From positions 2,377,001 to 2,441,000 of the forward strand of contig JADJPV010000001.1 of NCBI GenBank assembly GCA_016713085.1: a stretch of 64,000 nucleotides of DNA. The letters run 5' to 3'. The stretch is from Chitinophagaceae bacterium (lineage in GTDB: Bacteria; Bacteroidota; Bacteroidia; Chitinophagales; Chitinophagaceae). This document shows positions 45,238-55,010 of the stretch, piece by piece. The translations under genes were made by a program, and so were the position numbers. A model generated the notes under the pieces. The model worked only from the letters and a program-made list of their open reading frames with translations, did not search any database and was not told the DNA's origin. Each line of letters starts with the position of its first letter. Within the stretch, counting starts at the first letter, position 1.

Positions 45238-46269
45238 ATGATAAAGAACTTTCTGCTTTTCATTGTTATTTGTTTACCATTGATCAACCAGGCACAGAAT
45301 ATCATGCCCGTCTTCAGGGGAAAATCAACTTTGGTTAAAAATGATAATGCTCAACTTTCGAAAATAGAGAAAGAAATAGAAGACGTAAAAAATAAAATGA
45401 ATAAAACGACTACTGCAGGGTTAACTAAAGCAGAAGAAGAGAAGCAACAAGACTCTTTGCTTATAAAAATGGCTCTTTTAATTATTAAAAAGGATTCATT
45501 GAATATGGTTAAAGATTCTGTCAGTCGATACCCCCTAATAACTTTTTATGGTTCTGCAGCAGTTGGAGCCGGTACTGATTTTTTAAGTACAATCACTTCT
45601 ACGGGGCAGTTAAATGCGATAGTTAACCCTTTTGGAAAAACCTTTGTTGGCATTGGTGCAAATCTGTTATTTGCCAACCCTGACAAAGGAGGCAATAAAG
45701 ATTCTGTGGATTTCAAATCTCTTATGTTTCCTGAAACAGGAAAATTTGGAGTGCTTGCATCCATTTCACAGAAGATTGATTTAAATAAAAATGGCAGGTC
45801 AGATACAAGTAATGAATTCAGACAACATTTCCTGATTCCTCAGGTTTCTTTTGCTTACAGGAGAGTTACTATTGATTCCACTTCAACTGGTTTTAAAGTT
45901 TTAAATTACAATGTTGGAATAAAATATCAGGTAGAAGGAATGACTAAGGATTCAAACAGAATTGTTTTTTCAGTTATGCCCTACTGGCATTATTTTAATA
46001 TACCCAATGAGGACGTTACTTTTTTTCAGAAGACTGTGAATGACTCCTTATTTACAAATTTTAATAAGGGTGCTGCAATACAAGCTTTGGGTATTAAAAC
46101 AACACTGCAATATAATAGTTTCGTATTTTTCTTTGATATCAGACAAACTCTAAACACTGCTACTAATATGGCTGATACAAATCCTTTTAAAGGAACCCTT
46201 GTTAATGTTGGCTTTTCAACTAATATTAAACTTACTCTTGGAAAAAAGAAGAAAGAAGATGACAATTAA
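45238..46269 (+). CDS. Secreted protein with coiled coil and barrel-like part
   Basis: The 343-residue protein has a signal peptide (NFLLFIVICLPLINQAQ), a coiled coil with LSKIEKEIEDVKNKMNKT and a Lys/Glu-rich stretch (35-85), then a C-terminal region with alternating aromatic/polar strands (FAYRRVTIDSTSTGFKVLNY and SFVFFFDIRQTLNTATN) that suggests an outer-membrane barrel. It ends in a basic tail GKKKKEDDN. No named family is recognised. It is preceded by copy 2 of the leader motif and followed by a strong bidirectional terminator. Confidence 0.6.
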   Translation: MIKNFLLFIVICLPLINQAQNIMPVFRGKSTLVKNDNAQLSKIEKEIEDVKNKMNKTTTAGLTKAEEEKQQDSLLIKMALLIIKKDSLNMVKDSVSRYPLITFYGSAAVGAGTDFLSTITSTGQLNAIVNPFGKTFVGIGANLLFANPDKGGNKDSVDFKSLMFPETGKFGVLASISQKIDLNKNGRSDTSNEFRQHFLIPQVSFAYRRVTIDSTSTGFKVLNYNVGIKYQVEGMTKDSNRIVFSVMPYWHYFNIPNEDVTFFQKTVNDSLFTNFNKGAAIQALGIKTTLQYNSFVFFFDIRQTLNTATNMADTNPFKGTLVNVGFSTNIKLTLGKKKKEDDN

Positions 46270-46325
46270 TTATGAGTACTGATGCTTTACCGGCTTTTGT
46301 TTCAATTGGCTGACCTATGCAAAGC

Positions 46326-46364
46326 AAAACAGGTGACATCTTTTCAAAAGATGTCACCTGTTTT
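46326..46364. terminator. Bidirectional terminator
   Basis: AAAACAGGTGACATC-TTTTCAAAA-GATGTCACCTGTTTT is a long perfect inverted repeat with T tails on both strands, between convergent genes (45238-46269 plus, 46425-46685 minus). Confidence 0.85.
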
Positions 46365-46424
46365 TCACTTACTTCTTTTCTCAATTTATAAAACGTATAC
46401 ACTTTTTCATTAGCCGTTACTAAC

Positions 46425-46685
46425 CTATGTTAAATAATCCCATGTCTGTTCTTCGTTACCCTTTTTCGTTGCAATGGCTTCCCTGATCTGGCTGCATTTT
46501 TCTCTGATGACAGCAGCGCTTTCACTAAAGCCTGCTTCTTCGGCATCAGTGGCATACTGAAAATAGCATGCCTTCAGTTCGTCTAGTTTTTCAAAAGAAA
46601 GATCTGTCATCTTTTGAATATTGGCAGACTTGTTTTCTTCCAGTTGCTTTAATGCAGCGATAAATATTTTTGAATCTGGTGACAT
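46425..46685 (-). CDS. Small cytoplasmic helical protein
   Basis: The 86-residue protein is helical and charged (KIFIAALKQLEENKSANIQK, then EAGFSESAAVIREKCSQIREA). No signal, membrane segment or named domain is visible. It follows the truncated copy of the restriction-modification gene end on the same strand. Function unknown. Confidence 0.5.
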   Translation of the reverse strand: MSPDSKIFIAALKQLEENKSANIQKMTDLSFEKLDELKACYFQYATDAEEAGFSESAAVIREKCSQIREAIATKKGNEEQTWDYLT

Positions 46686-46699
46686 AAAATTTAGTTACA

Positions 46700-46828
46700 C
46701 TACCTCCCCTCCACAACCTTCACTTCCTCTTCACTCAATCCGTAAAGCGTATATACTTTTTCATTGATTTGATCATCGGTATAAGCAATGCGCTGTTCTA
46801 ACTGTTGCAGCTGATAGGGAAGGGAAGT
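46700..46828 (-). pseudogene. Duplicated 3' fragment of the restriction-modification gene
   Basis: The minus strand encodes LQQLEQRIAYTDDQINEKVY and TLYGLSEEEVKVVEGR-stop, nearly the same as the end of the gene that stops at 47734. The 114 bases at 46701-46814 match 47735-47848 with about seven differences and no gap. The fragment starts just after the dinD stop and has no start codon of its own. Confidence 0.85.
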
Positions 46829-46835
46829 TGCTGTA

Positions 46836-47681
46836 TTATTTTTTCCCCTTTCTTTTTATTTCTTTGGCAAGTTTCTTTTCTTCGCTTTCTAATCGCCTGG
46901 CTGTTTTTTTTACATCTTCATCGGGTGGCAGGGTTTCGGGTTTAACGCCACGCTGCAGCAGCATATCCCGTACTGCTTTGTTGTTTTCTATATGTTCCCT
47001 GCCAATTTGCTGTTCGCCTTTTAAATCTTTTTCTGTTACATTATGGCTGGTAAGTTCATTGGCAAAATCTTTGGCTTTAATAGTGAGGGTAGGTAAAAAA
47101 TCGGCTAATGGTTTGGTGGAGGGCACAGCAAGTTTCCGTTTCATATCAGTGGTGGTAAAACCGCCAAACAATGCCTGGTCGCCTTTTGATCTTATCACAG
47201 CAAAACCTGCGCTGTCTATTCCCCGTTCAAACAAAATACCAGACAGTTTTCTTTCGCTTTTACTGAGTTTTTCACGGGCACTTACTCTTGCAACATCCAG
47301 CAGGCGCTGTTCAATAATTTCCTGCTTTCTTGTTTGTACTGCAAAATAAGTTTGTGCAAAAGCAATAGATGGTTTGGCAGGGTCGCCATTTTGTGCTACT
47401 AAATAACAGGCATATCTTGTAAGGGCAATATCATCCAGTTGTCTTTCGGCACCGCTTCCTAAAGAAACCATTTTCCCGACACCGGCAAAATGGTCGGCAA
47501 CTGCTGCACCACTGCTTTCGCAGGTGGTTTTTGCTTTGTCAATTACTTTATAAAAATTATCCCATTTGGTATATCCAAACAGGAGTTGCAGTTCCCTTGC
47601 GCTCCAGCACTCAATGCCTTTGTAAGCATAAGCTGCCTGTTCAAACTGCAGGAATAATCCTTCGATTAATTCTTTTTTCAT
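46836..47681 (-). CDS. dinD: DNA-damage-inducible protein D (DinD) homologue
   Basis: From ATG 47681 the protein (MKKELIEGLFLQFEQAAYAY) matches DinD: CWSARELQLLFGYTKWDNFYKVIDKAKTTC near residues 25-54, LTRYACYLVAQNGDPAKPSIAFAQTYFAVQTRKQE near 88-122, and GVKPETLPPDEDVKKTARRLESEEK near the end. In E. coli DinD is SOS-induced and inhibits RecA filaments. About 281 residues. An earlier in-frame Met at 47768 would overlap the restriction-modification stop and is unlikely. It sits between the intact and duplicated ends of that gene. Confidence 0.9.
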   Translation of the reverse strand: MKKELIEGLFLQFEQAAYAYKGIECWSARELQLLFGYTKWDNFYKVIDKAKTTCESSGAAVADHFAGVGKMVSLGSGAERQLDDIALTRYACYLVAQNGDPAKPSIAFAQTYFAVQTRKQEIIEQRLLDVARVSAREKLSKSERKLSGILFERGIDSAGFAVIRSKGDQALFGGFTTTDMKRKLAVPSTKPLADFLPTLTIKAKDFANELTSHNVTEKDLKGEQQIGREHIENNKAVRDMLLQRGVKPETLPPDEDVKKTARRLESEEKKLAKEIKRKGKK

Positions 47682-47733
47682 GTTAATGTGATTATTCGTT
47701 ATCGTTAAGTAAACACATTTCCCCTTATTTTTT

Positions 47734-50700
47734 TTACCTCCCCTCCACAATCCTAACTTCCTCTTCACTCAATCCGTAAAGCGTATATACTTTTTCATTG
47801 ATCTTGTCATCGGTATAAGCAATGCGCTGTTCTAACTGCTGCAGCTGACCGGGCAGTGTGCTGCTTTGCTTTTGCTGCTGCAGTTGAAGCATGGTTTCGA
47901 CCAGCTGAACAATTTCATCGTGGAGGGATTGTTCTTTTGGAATAATAATGGGAAGTGTTTGAATGTATTGCTTGGCCATCATAAAATAGCCGCCACGGAT
48001 TTTCCCGCATATCTTATCAAGAATATAAAAGATGAGTTTTGAATTTAATATTCCAAGCAACAGCTTATCAGAACCCGGTAAGAAAAAACAGGTCTTATTT
48101 AAAAATAACTTTGAATTGTCGTTCATGAAATTATTTGGAAATGAATTCTCCGGCCAGATTATTTTAGGCTTTTCAAATTCATCATAATATCCGCAGGCTC
48201 TCAGTTCCCACCAATATTCACCCTGATCGGTTCTGTTTTTCCCTTTGCTTTCAAATGGTTTTAAATGACTGGCAATTGCAGTATAATTTTCTTCCAGCCA
48301 TTTCCATGCGTTTTTAGGATTACTGCCTTTTTGATTCGTAAATCCTTTGGGAAATAAAATAAGATAGGAATCGGATTGCAAAGGTTGATATCGCTTGATG
48401 TCTTTACCTGATAAAAATGGTTTTATAACTTCAGCATTTTTTTTATCTTCTTTAATTAACCTGTTCTTAGTTGCCTCATCAATTACAAACGCTTCGTTCA
48501 ACGCAGTTTTAATCCCGTAATAAATTTTCTTTTTTACATAAGTACCTAATGGAATGCCAACACTTAATAATTTCTTTAATAGCAATTGTTCAGTTTCACT
48601 TCCCAAATTCCAGCCAGCATCTTCTAGCGCAGTTTTGTTTGTCCATGTTCTGTGTTCATTAATATATTCTTTCAGGCTGCTGAACTCTAATGTTTTAATA
48701 TTGGTTACTTCAATGGTTTCTTTTTTTCTGTTCTCATTTGCAGGTGAAGCAATAATTATAGCTGGATATGTAGTTGCGCCCTGGAAAACAGGGAGGTCAC
48801 CAAAATCAATAATCTCCTTTATCAGTTGTTGCTTAAGCCATTTACGAAGCGGTTCTCCATAATTTGCTCTCATCCATTTATTGGCAATGATCATTCCAAA
48901 CAAGCCATCGGGCTTTAGTAAGCTGATTCCCTTTTCAAAAAAATAACTGTACAAGTCGGCAGTGCCATGATATACTCTGTACTTCTTCTGAAAATACAAT
49001 TTCTGTTCACCTAACAATTCCTGCCTAACATAAGGCGGATTGCCAATAACAACATCAAAACCGCTTACTTTACCATAATCAACTTGAGGCTCGTTGAAAC
49101 TTCCTCCCATCTTACGTATAAGTTCTTTCGCTTTTTCTTCCTGTTCATCTGCCTGATCAAATACTTTTTTATTGTGCCATTTCATTTCTTTTGAAACGCT
49201 AACCTTCTGCACTTTAAAAACTTCTGGAAAAGCTCTTTGCCAGTTAAAAGGTTTTATTTTCTTTTCATCACCATAGTCAATTTCGCCATCATAAAAATCA
49301 ACATCCACTAAACTGTTGCCGCTTTTAATATTACTGTCAAGCGTTGGCAGTATACGTTCACCAAAACGCATTTCAGCACTAATGCTGCTGCCCGTTTCAC
49401 CTTCCATACATTTCAACAGCAAACTAAGCTTGGTTACTTCCACTGCCTGTGTATCAATATCAACTCCGTAAATATTATTGAGTAAAATCTGTTTCTTTAA
49501 AGCCGTGGTTAAATTGCCGGTTGGTGTAAGCGGCAGTTTGTTGCGTTCTTTCAGTGCATCGTTGCGCTGCTTTTCATTATACTCTTTACTGTTCTGTGCA
49601 ATGGCAGTAAGTTTTTCAAACTCAGGTTTATAATACTGCAAATGCCAGTTGAGTAAATACTGGTATGCACCCAATAAAAAACTTCCGCTGCCACAGGCAG
49701 GGTCAACAATTTTTAATTTTGCAACGGCCGCAGGTGTAATCTGCTTTGCTCCTTCAGTAGTATTGAGGGGTGCTAATTTTCCTACGGTATTTTCTACAAT
49801 GTATTCAACAATATACTGCGGTGTATAATACACGCCGCCTGCTTTGCGCACTTCGGGTTTTTCTTCAATGGTTGCACGGTGGCCTGCACTCAGTTTAATC
49901 TGCTTGCCCAAAAACTGTTCATAGGCACTGCCCAATATTTCCACACTCAGCACACTGAACTCATAGGGGCTGATGGGATAATACAGTTCATTGATAATGC
50001 CTTTGACAGTTTTGTTATCAATAACGGTTTTGCGGCTAATGGTATCTTTCTTAAAATCAAAGAGGCCGCTGTTGTACTTGCTGTCGGCTTCTTTAAAATA
50101 GGTAAAGAGATTGTTATAGTAATCGTCTCCCTTTAATAAATTCTTAAGTCTGCCGTATTCTTCCACACCACGATCTTCAGCAATACGTAAAAAATTAACC
50201 GGTCGAGTGTTTGCTGCACCACAAAATTCAGTTCGTCTTCAGTTAATGTTTCATTGCGTAAGGCAATATTGAGTGCAAGCTGTTTTCGCCATTCATCTAA
50301 AGAAATTAAAAATTCTTTATCAACGGTGGCGGTTCCTTTCTTGTGTTTGTCGGCTGCAATAAACTGATCGAAGCTGCCTTTGAGTACCCGTTCTTTGGAA
50401 AACGTGTTCCAGATAAAATCGAACTCTTTTAAATAATCTTTATAGGTGAGGTATTTAATGCGGCCAACGCTTGACTTATCGGTGGCATTTGGTTTTTTCG
50501 TACAATCGTAAATGGCAAACTCTTCAAAGTCGGTTAAAATACTCACGGGCAGTTTGGCGCTCCATGCATAACGGCGAACCTGGTAAGCAGGCAGCACTTC
50601 ATCTTTCACCACTACACTTGGTTTTTTTGCTTCCACAAAAAACAGCCGTTTACCTCCGGCGAGTTTAAAGGAGTAGTCGGGTGCTTTGGTGGCAGCGCCT

Positions 50701-50912
50701 ACTTTTACTTTGTCTTCATGAATCACTTCACGGTAAGCTTCAGCATTGCCCTGGCTGTTATCCATATCCCAGCCGAGTGCTTTAAAAAACGGGTCAATAA
50801 AATCTTTACGGGTGGGGGTTTCGTTGTAATCGCTTTTCTTGTACGACAGAATCTGTTCTCCAAAACGTTCTACCAGTTCTTCAATGGTTTTATAAGCAGC
50901 GTCTTTGTTCAT
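47734..50912 (-). CDS. Type IIG restriction-modification enzyme (Eco57I-type methylase), one frameshift
   Basis: A single polypeptide combines DNA cleavage, adenine methylation and target recognition. The N-terminal part has the nuclease pattern KAPDYSFKLAGGKRLFFVEAKKPS (Asp...Glu-x-Lys) near residues 75-100. The methylase part has the SAM motif IVDPACGSGSFLLGAY and the catalytic VIGNPPYVRQE. The C-terminal 350 residues (from about SVGIPLGTYVKKKIYYG) are a TaqI-like specificity domain. The frame breaks near 50190-50200; one more T in a run of six gives DRLIFLRIAEDRGVEEYGR. Start chosen at 50912 (MNKDAAYKTIEEL). Repaired length is about 1,060 residues. Recognition sequence cannot be read off. 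Confidence 0.92.
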
Positions 50913-51111
50913 CATACCAGCAGACAGGTTAATGATCAAATATAATTAATCTGCTGATGCGGCTTTGGGGTTTAAATCCTGAAAGGATAAGTTGAGGGGA
51001 GCTGAAAATGATTGAAATCAGTTTCTTTTTGAACCTACAAACCCCGGTTTTACTGCCTGAAAACCAGCCAGCCCCAAATTTTCCCCAATCGCAAAATTCC
51101 GAATCTTCTTA

Positions 51112-51142
51112 TTGGTACATTACCGCCTCACCCTTACCTTTG
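51112..51142 (+). promoter_or_regulatory. Promoter of atpD
   Basis: TTGG, 19 bases, then TACCTTTG matches the Bacteroidota TTTG-N19-TAnnTTTG consensus and lies about 100 bases before the atpD start. The rest of the 300-base gap holds nothing recognisable. Confidence 0.6.
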
Positions 51143-51239
51143 CGGCCAAATAAAACAAAGGTTTTATTCAGCGAGGCAAAAGATAAGAACAAAGAATAAC
51201 GAGTTAATTTTAAACCCCTTTTCTTTAAATACATTTAAT

Positions 51240-52739
51240 ATGGCCAATTTTGGTAAGGTTAAACAGGTAATCGGCGCCGTAGTTGACGTTCAGTTCCACG
51301 GCAAACTCCCCGAAATTTACAGTGCTCTTGAATTGAAACGTCCTAACGGGGATATCCTCGTAATGGAAGTGCAGCAGCATCTTGGTGAAGACAGCGTTCG
51401 CACCATTGCGATGGACGGTACCGAAGGTCTCGTTCGTGGAATGGAAGTTGTTGACACGGAGAAAAACATTGTAATGCCTGTCGGCGAGTTGATCAACGGC
51501 CGCTTATTTAATGTAACCGGCGATGCCATTGATGGTTTGCCCCAGGTAAGTAAAGAAGGTGGTCGTGCTATTCACGCCAAGCCCCCTGCTTTCGAACATT
51601 TGAGTACAACCAACGAAATCCTGTTTACAGGGATTAAAGTAATTGACCTGATTGAGCCGTATGTAAAAGGTGGTAAGATCGGTTTGTTTGGTGGTGCCGG
51701 TGTGGGTAAAACAGTATTGATTCAGGAATTGATCAACAATATCGCCAAAGGATATGGTGGTTTGTCTGTGTTTGCAGGCGTGGGCGAAAGAACCCGTGAA
51801 GGAAATGATCTGCTGCGTGAAATGATTGAAGCCGGTATCATGAACTATGGCGACAATTTCAAACACAGCATGGAAGAAGGTGGATGGGATTTGAGCAAAG
51901 TGGATATGGAAGGATTGAAAACATCAAAGGCAACCTTCGTGTTTGGCCAGATGAATGAACCTCCCGGTGCACGTGCCCGTGTTGCCCTTTCAGGTTTAAC
52001 CATTGCCGAGTATTTCCGTGATGGAGATGGCACAGGAAAAGGAAAAGACATTCTGTTTTTCGTAGATAATATCTTCCGTTTTACTCAGGCTGGTTCTGAA
52101 GTATCTGCGTTGCTGGGCCGTATGCCTTCAGCGGTGGGTTATCAACCAACACTTGCTACGGAAATGGGATTGATGCAGGAGCGTATCACTTCAACCCGTA
52201 ACGGTTCAATCACTTCTGTACAGGCGGTATATGTACCTGCGGATGATTTAACCGATCCGGCACCTGCTACAACATTTGCTCACCTTGATGCAACAACAGT
52301 ACTGGATCGTAAGATCGCCGATTTAGGTATCTATCCTGCGGTAAGTCCGCTGGAATCTACATCAAGAATCCTTACACCAAGTATCGTTGGTGATTCACAT
52401 TATAACACTGCCAACAGTGTAAAACTGATTCTTCAGCGTTATAAAGAATTGCAGGATATCATTGCCATTCTTGGTATGGATGAATTGAGCGAAGAAGATA
52501 AAATGACTGTATACCGTGCACGTAAAGTACAGCGTTTCCTTTCTCAGCCTTTCCATGTGGCAGAAGCCTTTACCGGTTTGAAAGGGGTGTTGGTTCCAAT
52601 TGAGGAAACAATTCGTGGATTTAATATGATTATGGATGGAGAAGTAGATGAATATCCTGAATCAGCCTTCAACCTGGTGGGAAGTATTGATGATGCAATT
52701 GAAAAAGGTAAGAAGTTAATGGCAGCAGCGAAAGGCTAA
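51240..52739 (+). CDS. atpD: ATP synthase F1 subunit beta
   Basis: The 499-residue catalytic subunit has the P-loop GLFGGAGVGKTVLIQELI near 152-169, the GERTREGNDL loop near 184, MNEPPGARARVALSGLTIAE near 238-257 and FVDNIFRFTQAGSEVSALLGRMPSAVGYQPTL near 275-305. It makes ATP at the F1 head of the membrane ATP synthase. It is followed by atpC 83 bases downstream; other atp genes are not in the window, the usual split in this phylum. Confidence 0.98.
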   Translation: MANFGKVKQVIGAVVDVQFHGKLPEIYSALELKRPNGDILVMEVQQHLGEDSVRTIAMDGTEGLVRGMEVVDTEKNIVMPVGELINGRLFNVTGDAIDGLPQVSKEGGRAIHAKPPAFEHLSTTNEILFTGIKVIDLIEPYVKGGKIGLFGGAGVGKTVLIQELINNIAKGYGGLSVFAGVGERTREGNDLLREMIEAGIMNYGDNFKHSMEEGGWDLSKVDMEGLKTSKATFVFGQMNEPPGARARVALSGLTIAEYFRDGDGTGKGKDILFFVDNIFRFTQAGSEVSALLGRMPSAVGYQPTLATEMGLMQERITSTRNGSITSVQAVYVPADDLTDPAPATTFAHLDATTVLDRKIADLGIYPAVSPLESTSRILTPSIVGDSHYNTANSVKLILQRYKELQDIIAILGMDELSEEDKMTVYRARKVQRFLSQPFHVAEAFTGLKGVLVPIEETIRGFNMIMDGEVDEYPESAFNLVGSIDDAIEKGKKLMAAAKG

Positions 52740-52822
52740 TTAGCCAATTAGTTGATGTGCTGATTTGCTAATGGGTTTTCAATTTGCACATTAGCATTTT
52801 ATCAAATTATCACATTGTTCTT

Positions 52823-53074
52823 ATGAATTTAGAAATATTAACTCCACTCGGAAAAACTTACAGCGGCGAAGTAATTGGCGTACAGTTACCGGGCATCAGC
52901 GGTAGTTTTGAAGTACTCGATCACCATGCACCATTGGTAAGTGCACTCAAAGCCGGTCAGTTAAAGATCCTGGTTGAAAAGAACCGTAATGAGCTGTACA
53001 AAATTCAGGGTGGTTTTGTAGAAGTGCTGAACAATAAAGTAACTGTGCTGGTAGAAGGCAGTGAAGCAGTTTAA
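52823..53074 (+). CDS. atpC: ATP synthase F1 subunit epsilon (short form)
   Basis: From ATG 52823 the 83-residue protein has LEILTPLGKTYSGEVIGVQLPG and GSFEVLDHHAPLVSALKAGQLKI, the beta-sandwich of epsilon. It lacks the C-terminal two-helix domain, as common in Bacteroidota. Upstream Met codons at 52784 give an intergenic extension and are rejected. Its last bases and terminator are duplicated 278 bases downstream. Confidence 0.95.
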   Translation: MNLEILTPLGKTYSGEVIGVQLPGISGSFEVLDHHAPLVSALKAGQLKILVEKNRNELYKIQGGFVEVLNNKVTVLVEGSEAV

Positions 53075-53404
53075 TTCAAAACCAAAATTCTCATAGGTGA
53101 TCCCGTCAGAAATGGCGGGATTTTTTTTGAGCCCCCTTCCGACTTCCCCCGAAGGAGGAAGCCACCGACTCACAGCCCTCGCTTATTTAAATAGGCAGAT
53201 GATTTATTAATAGTGTGAAATGTGACGATCATCGATAAGATGTTGATGTGATAGAATAAAAAGGTGATTGATAAGATGGTGTACCGTCCTTCTCCTTTGG
53301 AGAAGGATAAGAGGATGAGGCCTTACTGGTAGAAGGCAGTGAAGCAGTTTAATCAGAAACCAAAATTCTCATAGATGGTCTCGTCAGAAATGGCGGGATT
53401 TTTC
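53048..53404. repeat. Duplicated atpC 3' end flanking a reversed bipartite repeat
   Basis: The end of atpC with its terminator (53048-53128) recurs at 53326-53404 with about six differences. Between the copies (53129-53325) lies the bipartite repeat in reverse: unit B as GCCCCCTTCCGACTTCCCCC then GAAGGAGGAAGCC, unit A as TCCTTCTCCTTTGGAGAAGG then ATAAGAGGATGAGGCC. In the direction of transcription the orientation is the same as at the nuo junctions. Confidence 0.85.
53100..53128 (+). terminator. atpDC terminator
   Basis: ATCCCG ... CGGGAT stem (53100-53121) with a run of eight T. A weakened second copy (TCTCG ... CGGGA) occurs at about 53378-53403. Confidence 0.75.
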
Positions 53405-53476
53405 ATTTCCTCCCCGCAAAGTGGTATTGCATTTTATCAAAGGATGAAGTAATTTTTTACTTCAAACTAAATCATC

Positions 53477-54937
53477 ATGAAATCAAAAACTATTTCTCCG
53501 CTCTTTCAGAGTTATCTGCAGCTCATGCAAAAAGCTGCTGAAAGCAATGACGGCGAACGTTGTATGATTGCTCCCCATCCCGACCTGAAAGACAAACTAA
53601 AAAAGGAATTCAAAAAACTGAAGAAAGAATTGGGCTCATTTGCTTTGGGAAATTTACTGAAACCCGAAGGCAAAACGAGGCTGGGTATGAACGATGGTAT
53701 GCTGCAGCCCGGCAATGTTTTTCCATTGGGCACTTCAGCGGCAAGGGTAAGAAGTATCTCGGCAACAAAAACACCACCAACCGGAACCCTGCGGGTAATT
53801 GTTGTGCTGGTTGATTTTTCAGATAAAGTAATGACGAAGACAAAGAAGCATTTCCAGGATTTATTTTTTTCTGAAGGAGTTATTCCAACAGGCAGTGTGA
53901 AAGAATATTTTAAGGAAGTAACCAATGGCATGGTAACTATTGCCGGTGAAGTGGTTGGTACTTACCGTATGCCACGCACTATGAAAACTTATGCAGGTAA
54001 TGGTGCCGGAACGGATAACGGATTGCCCAATGCAAGAACCATGTGTATGGATGCGGCTAAAGCGGCAAACGCTGCAGTCAACTTTTCTCAGTATGATAAT
54101 GACAAGGATGGATATGTAGATGCATTCGTAGTGATCCATGCCGGACGTGGTGCAGAAGAAACAGGAAACAACAATGATATCTGGAGTCACAAATGGGTAT
54201 TCCCCAGTGTGTATAATGCAGACGGCACACATGTATATGCCTACTTAACAGTTCCTGAAGATTGCAAGCTTGGTGTATGCGCACATGAGTTGGGACATTT
54301 GTTATTTGGTTTTCCTGATCTTTATGATGATGATTACACCAGTGAGGGAATCGGTGACTGGTGTTTGATGGCTGGTGGCAGCTGGAACAATGGCGGATTA
54401 ACCCCCGCTCATCCCTGTGCGTGGTGCAAGGCAGATCAGAACTGGGTGAACACTGTTAATCTCAGCAGTAATAAGAAAGCTGTAAGTATGGATGATGTAA
54501 AAACAGGTAAAACGATTTATCGTTTATGGAAAGATGGTGGTCCGGGGAATGAATATTTTTTACTGGAGCACCGTATGAAAAAAAATTACGACAAGTACCT
54601 GCCCGGTGAAGGATTACTTATTTATCATATTGATGATGCCATGAGCAGTAATGCCAATGAAATGCATTACAAAGTAGCGTTGGTACAGGCCGATGGAAAG
54701 AAACACCTGGAGGCAGGAGCCAACCAGGGCGATACGGCTGATCCGTGGCCGGGGAGTGCAGGCAAAAAAACATTCAGCAATACATCCAAGCCGAATTCAA
54801 AATCATACGGCGGATTGCCAACTACAGTTGCTGCAAGAAATATTAAACTCAATGCAGGAAAAATTACGGCTGATCTGTATATCAAAACAGGCCCGGCAAC
54901 AGCACCAAAGAAAAAGAAAGCAGCCAGGAGAAGATAG
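53477..54937 (+). CDS. M6-family metalloprotease domain protein
   Basis: The 486-residue protein has the zinc site GVCAHELGHLLFGFPDLYDDD (HELGH at residues 270-274, with a downstream Asp) and the M6 core with LRVIVVLVDFSDKVMTK near 105 and DNDKDGYVDAFVVIHAGRGAEETG near 210-235, a calcium-type loop. M6 enzymes (immune inhibitor A family) are normally secreted. Here no signal peptide is visible at the start (MKSKTISPLFQSYLQLMQ), and the C-terminus is a basic KKKKAARRR tail, so secretion route or location is open. It stands alone after the atpC duplication. Confidence 0.85.
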   Translation: MKSKTISPLFQSYLQLMQKAAESNDGERCMIAPHPDLKDKLKKEFKKLKKELGSFALGNLLKPEGKTRLGMNDGMLQPGNVFPLGTSAARVRSISATKTPPTGTLRVIVVLVDFSDKVMTKTKKHFQDLFFSEGVIPTGSVKEYFKEVTNGMVTIAGEVVGTYRMPRTMKTYAGNGAGTDNGLPNARTMCMDAAKAANAAVNFSQYDNDKDGYVDAFVVIHAGRGAEETGNNNDIWSHKWVFPSVYNADGTHVYAYLTVPEDCKLGVCAHELGHLLFGFPDLYDDDYTSEGIGDWCLMAGGSWNNGGLTPAHPCAWCKADQNWVNTVNLSSNKKAVSMDDVKTGKTIYRLWKDGGPGNEYFLLEHRMKKNYDKYLPGEGLLIYHIDDAMSSNANEMHYKVALVQADGKKHLEAGANQGDTADPWPGSAGKKTFSNTSKPNSKSYGGLPTTVAARNIKLNAGKITADLYIKTGPATAPKKKKAARRR

Positions 54938-55010
54938 TCTTTCATTTCTATCAGCGCATCATGAAGCGGCTATCTTTGTATAGTCGCTTCATCTTTTAAA
55001 AAACAGAGTT

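Noticed and set aside
47682..47768. Longer dinD start at 47768
   Set aside because: It would overlap the end of the restriction-modification gene and adds a basic stretch absent from DinD; MKKELIEG at 47681 fits the family.
52784..52822. Longer atpC start at 52784
   Set aside because: The extra residues come from AT-rich intergenic sequence and precede the conserved N-terminus MNLEILTPLGK.
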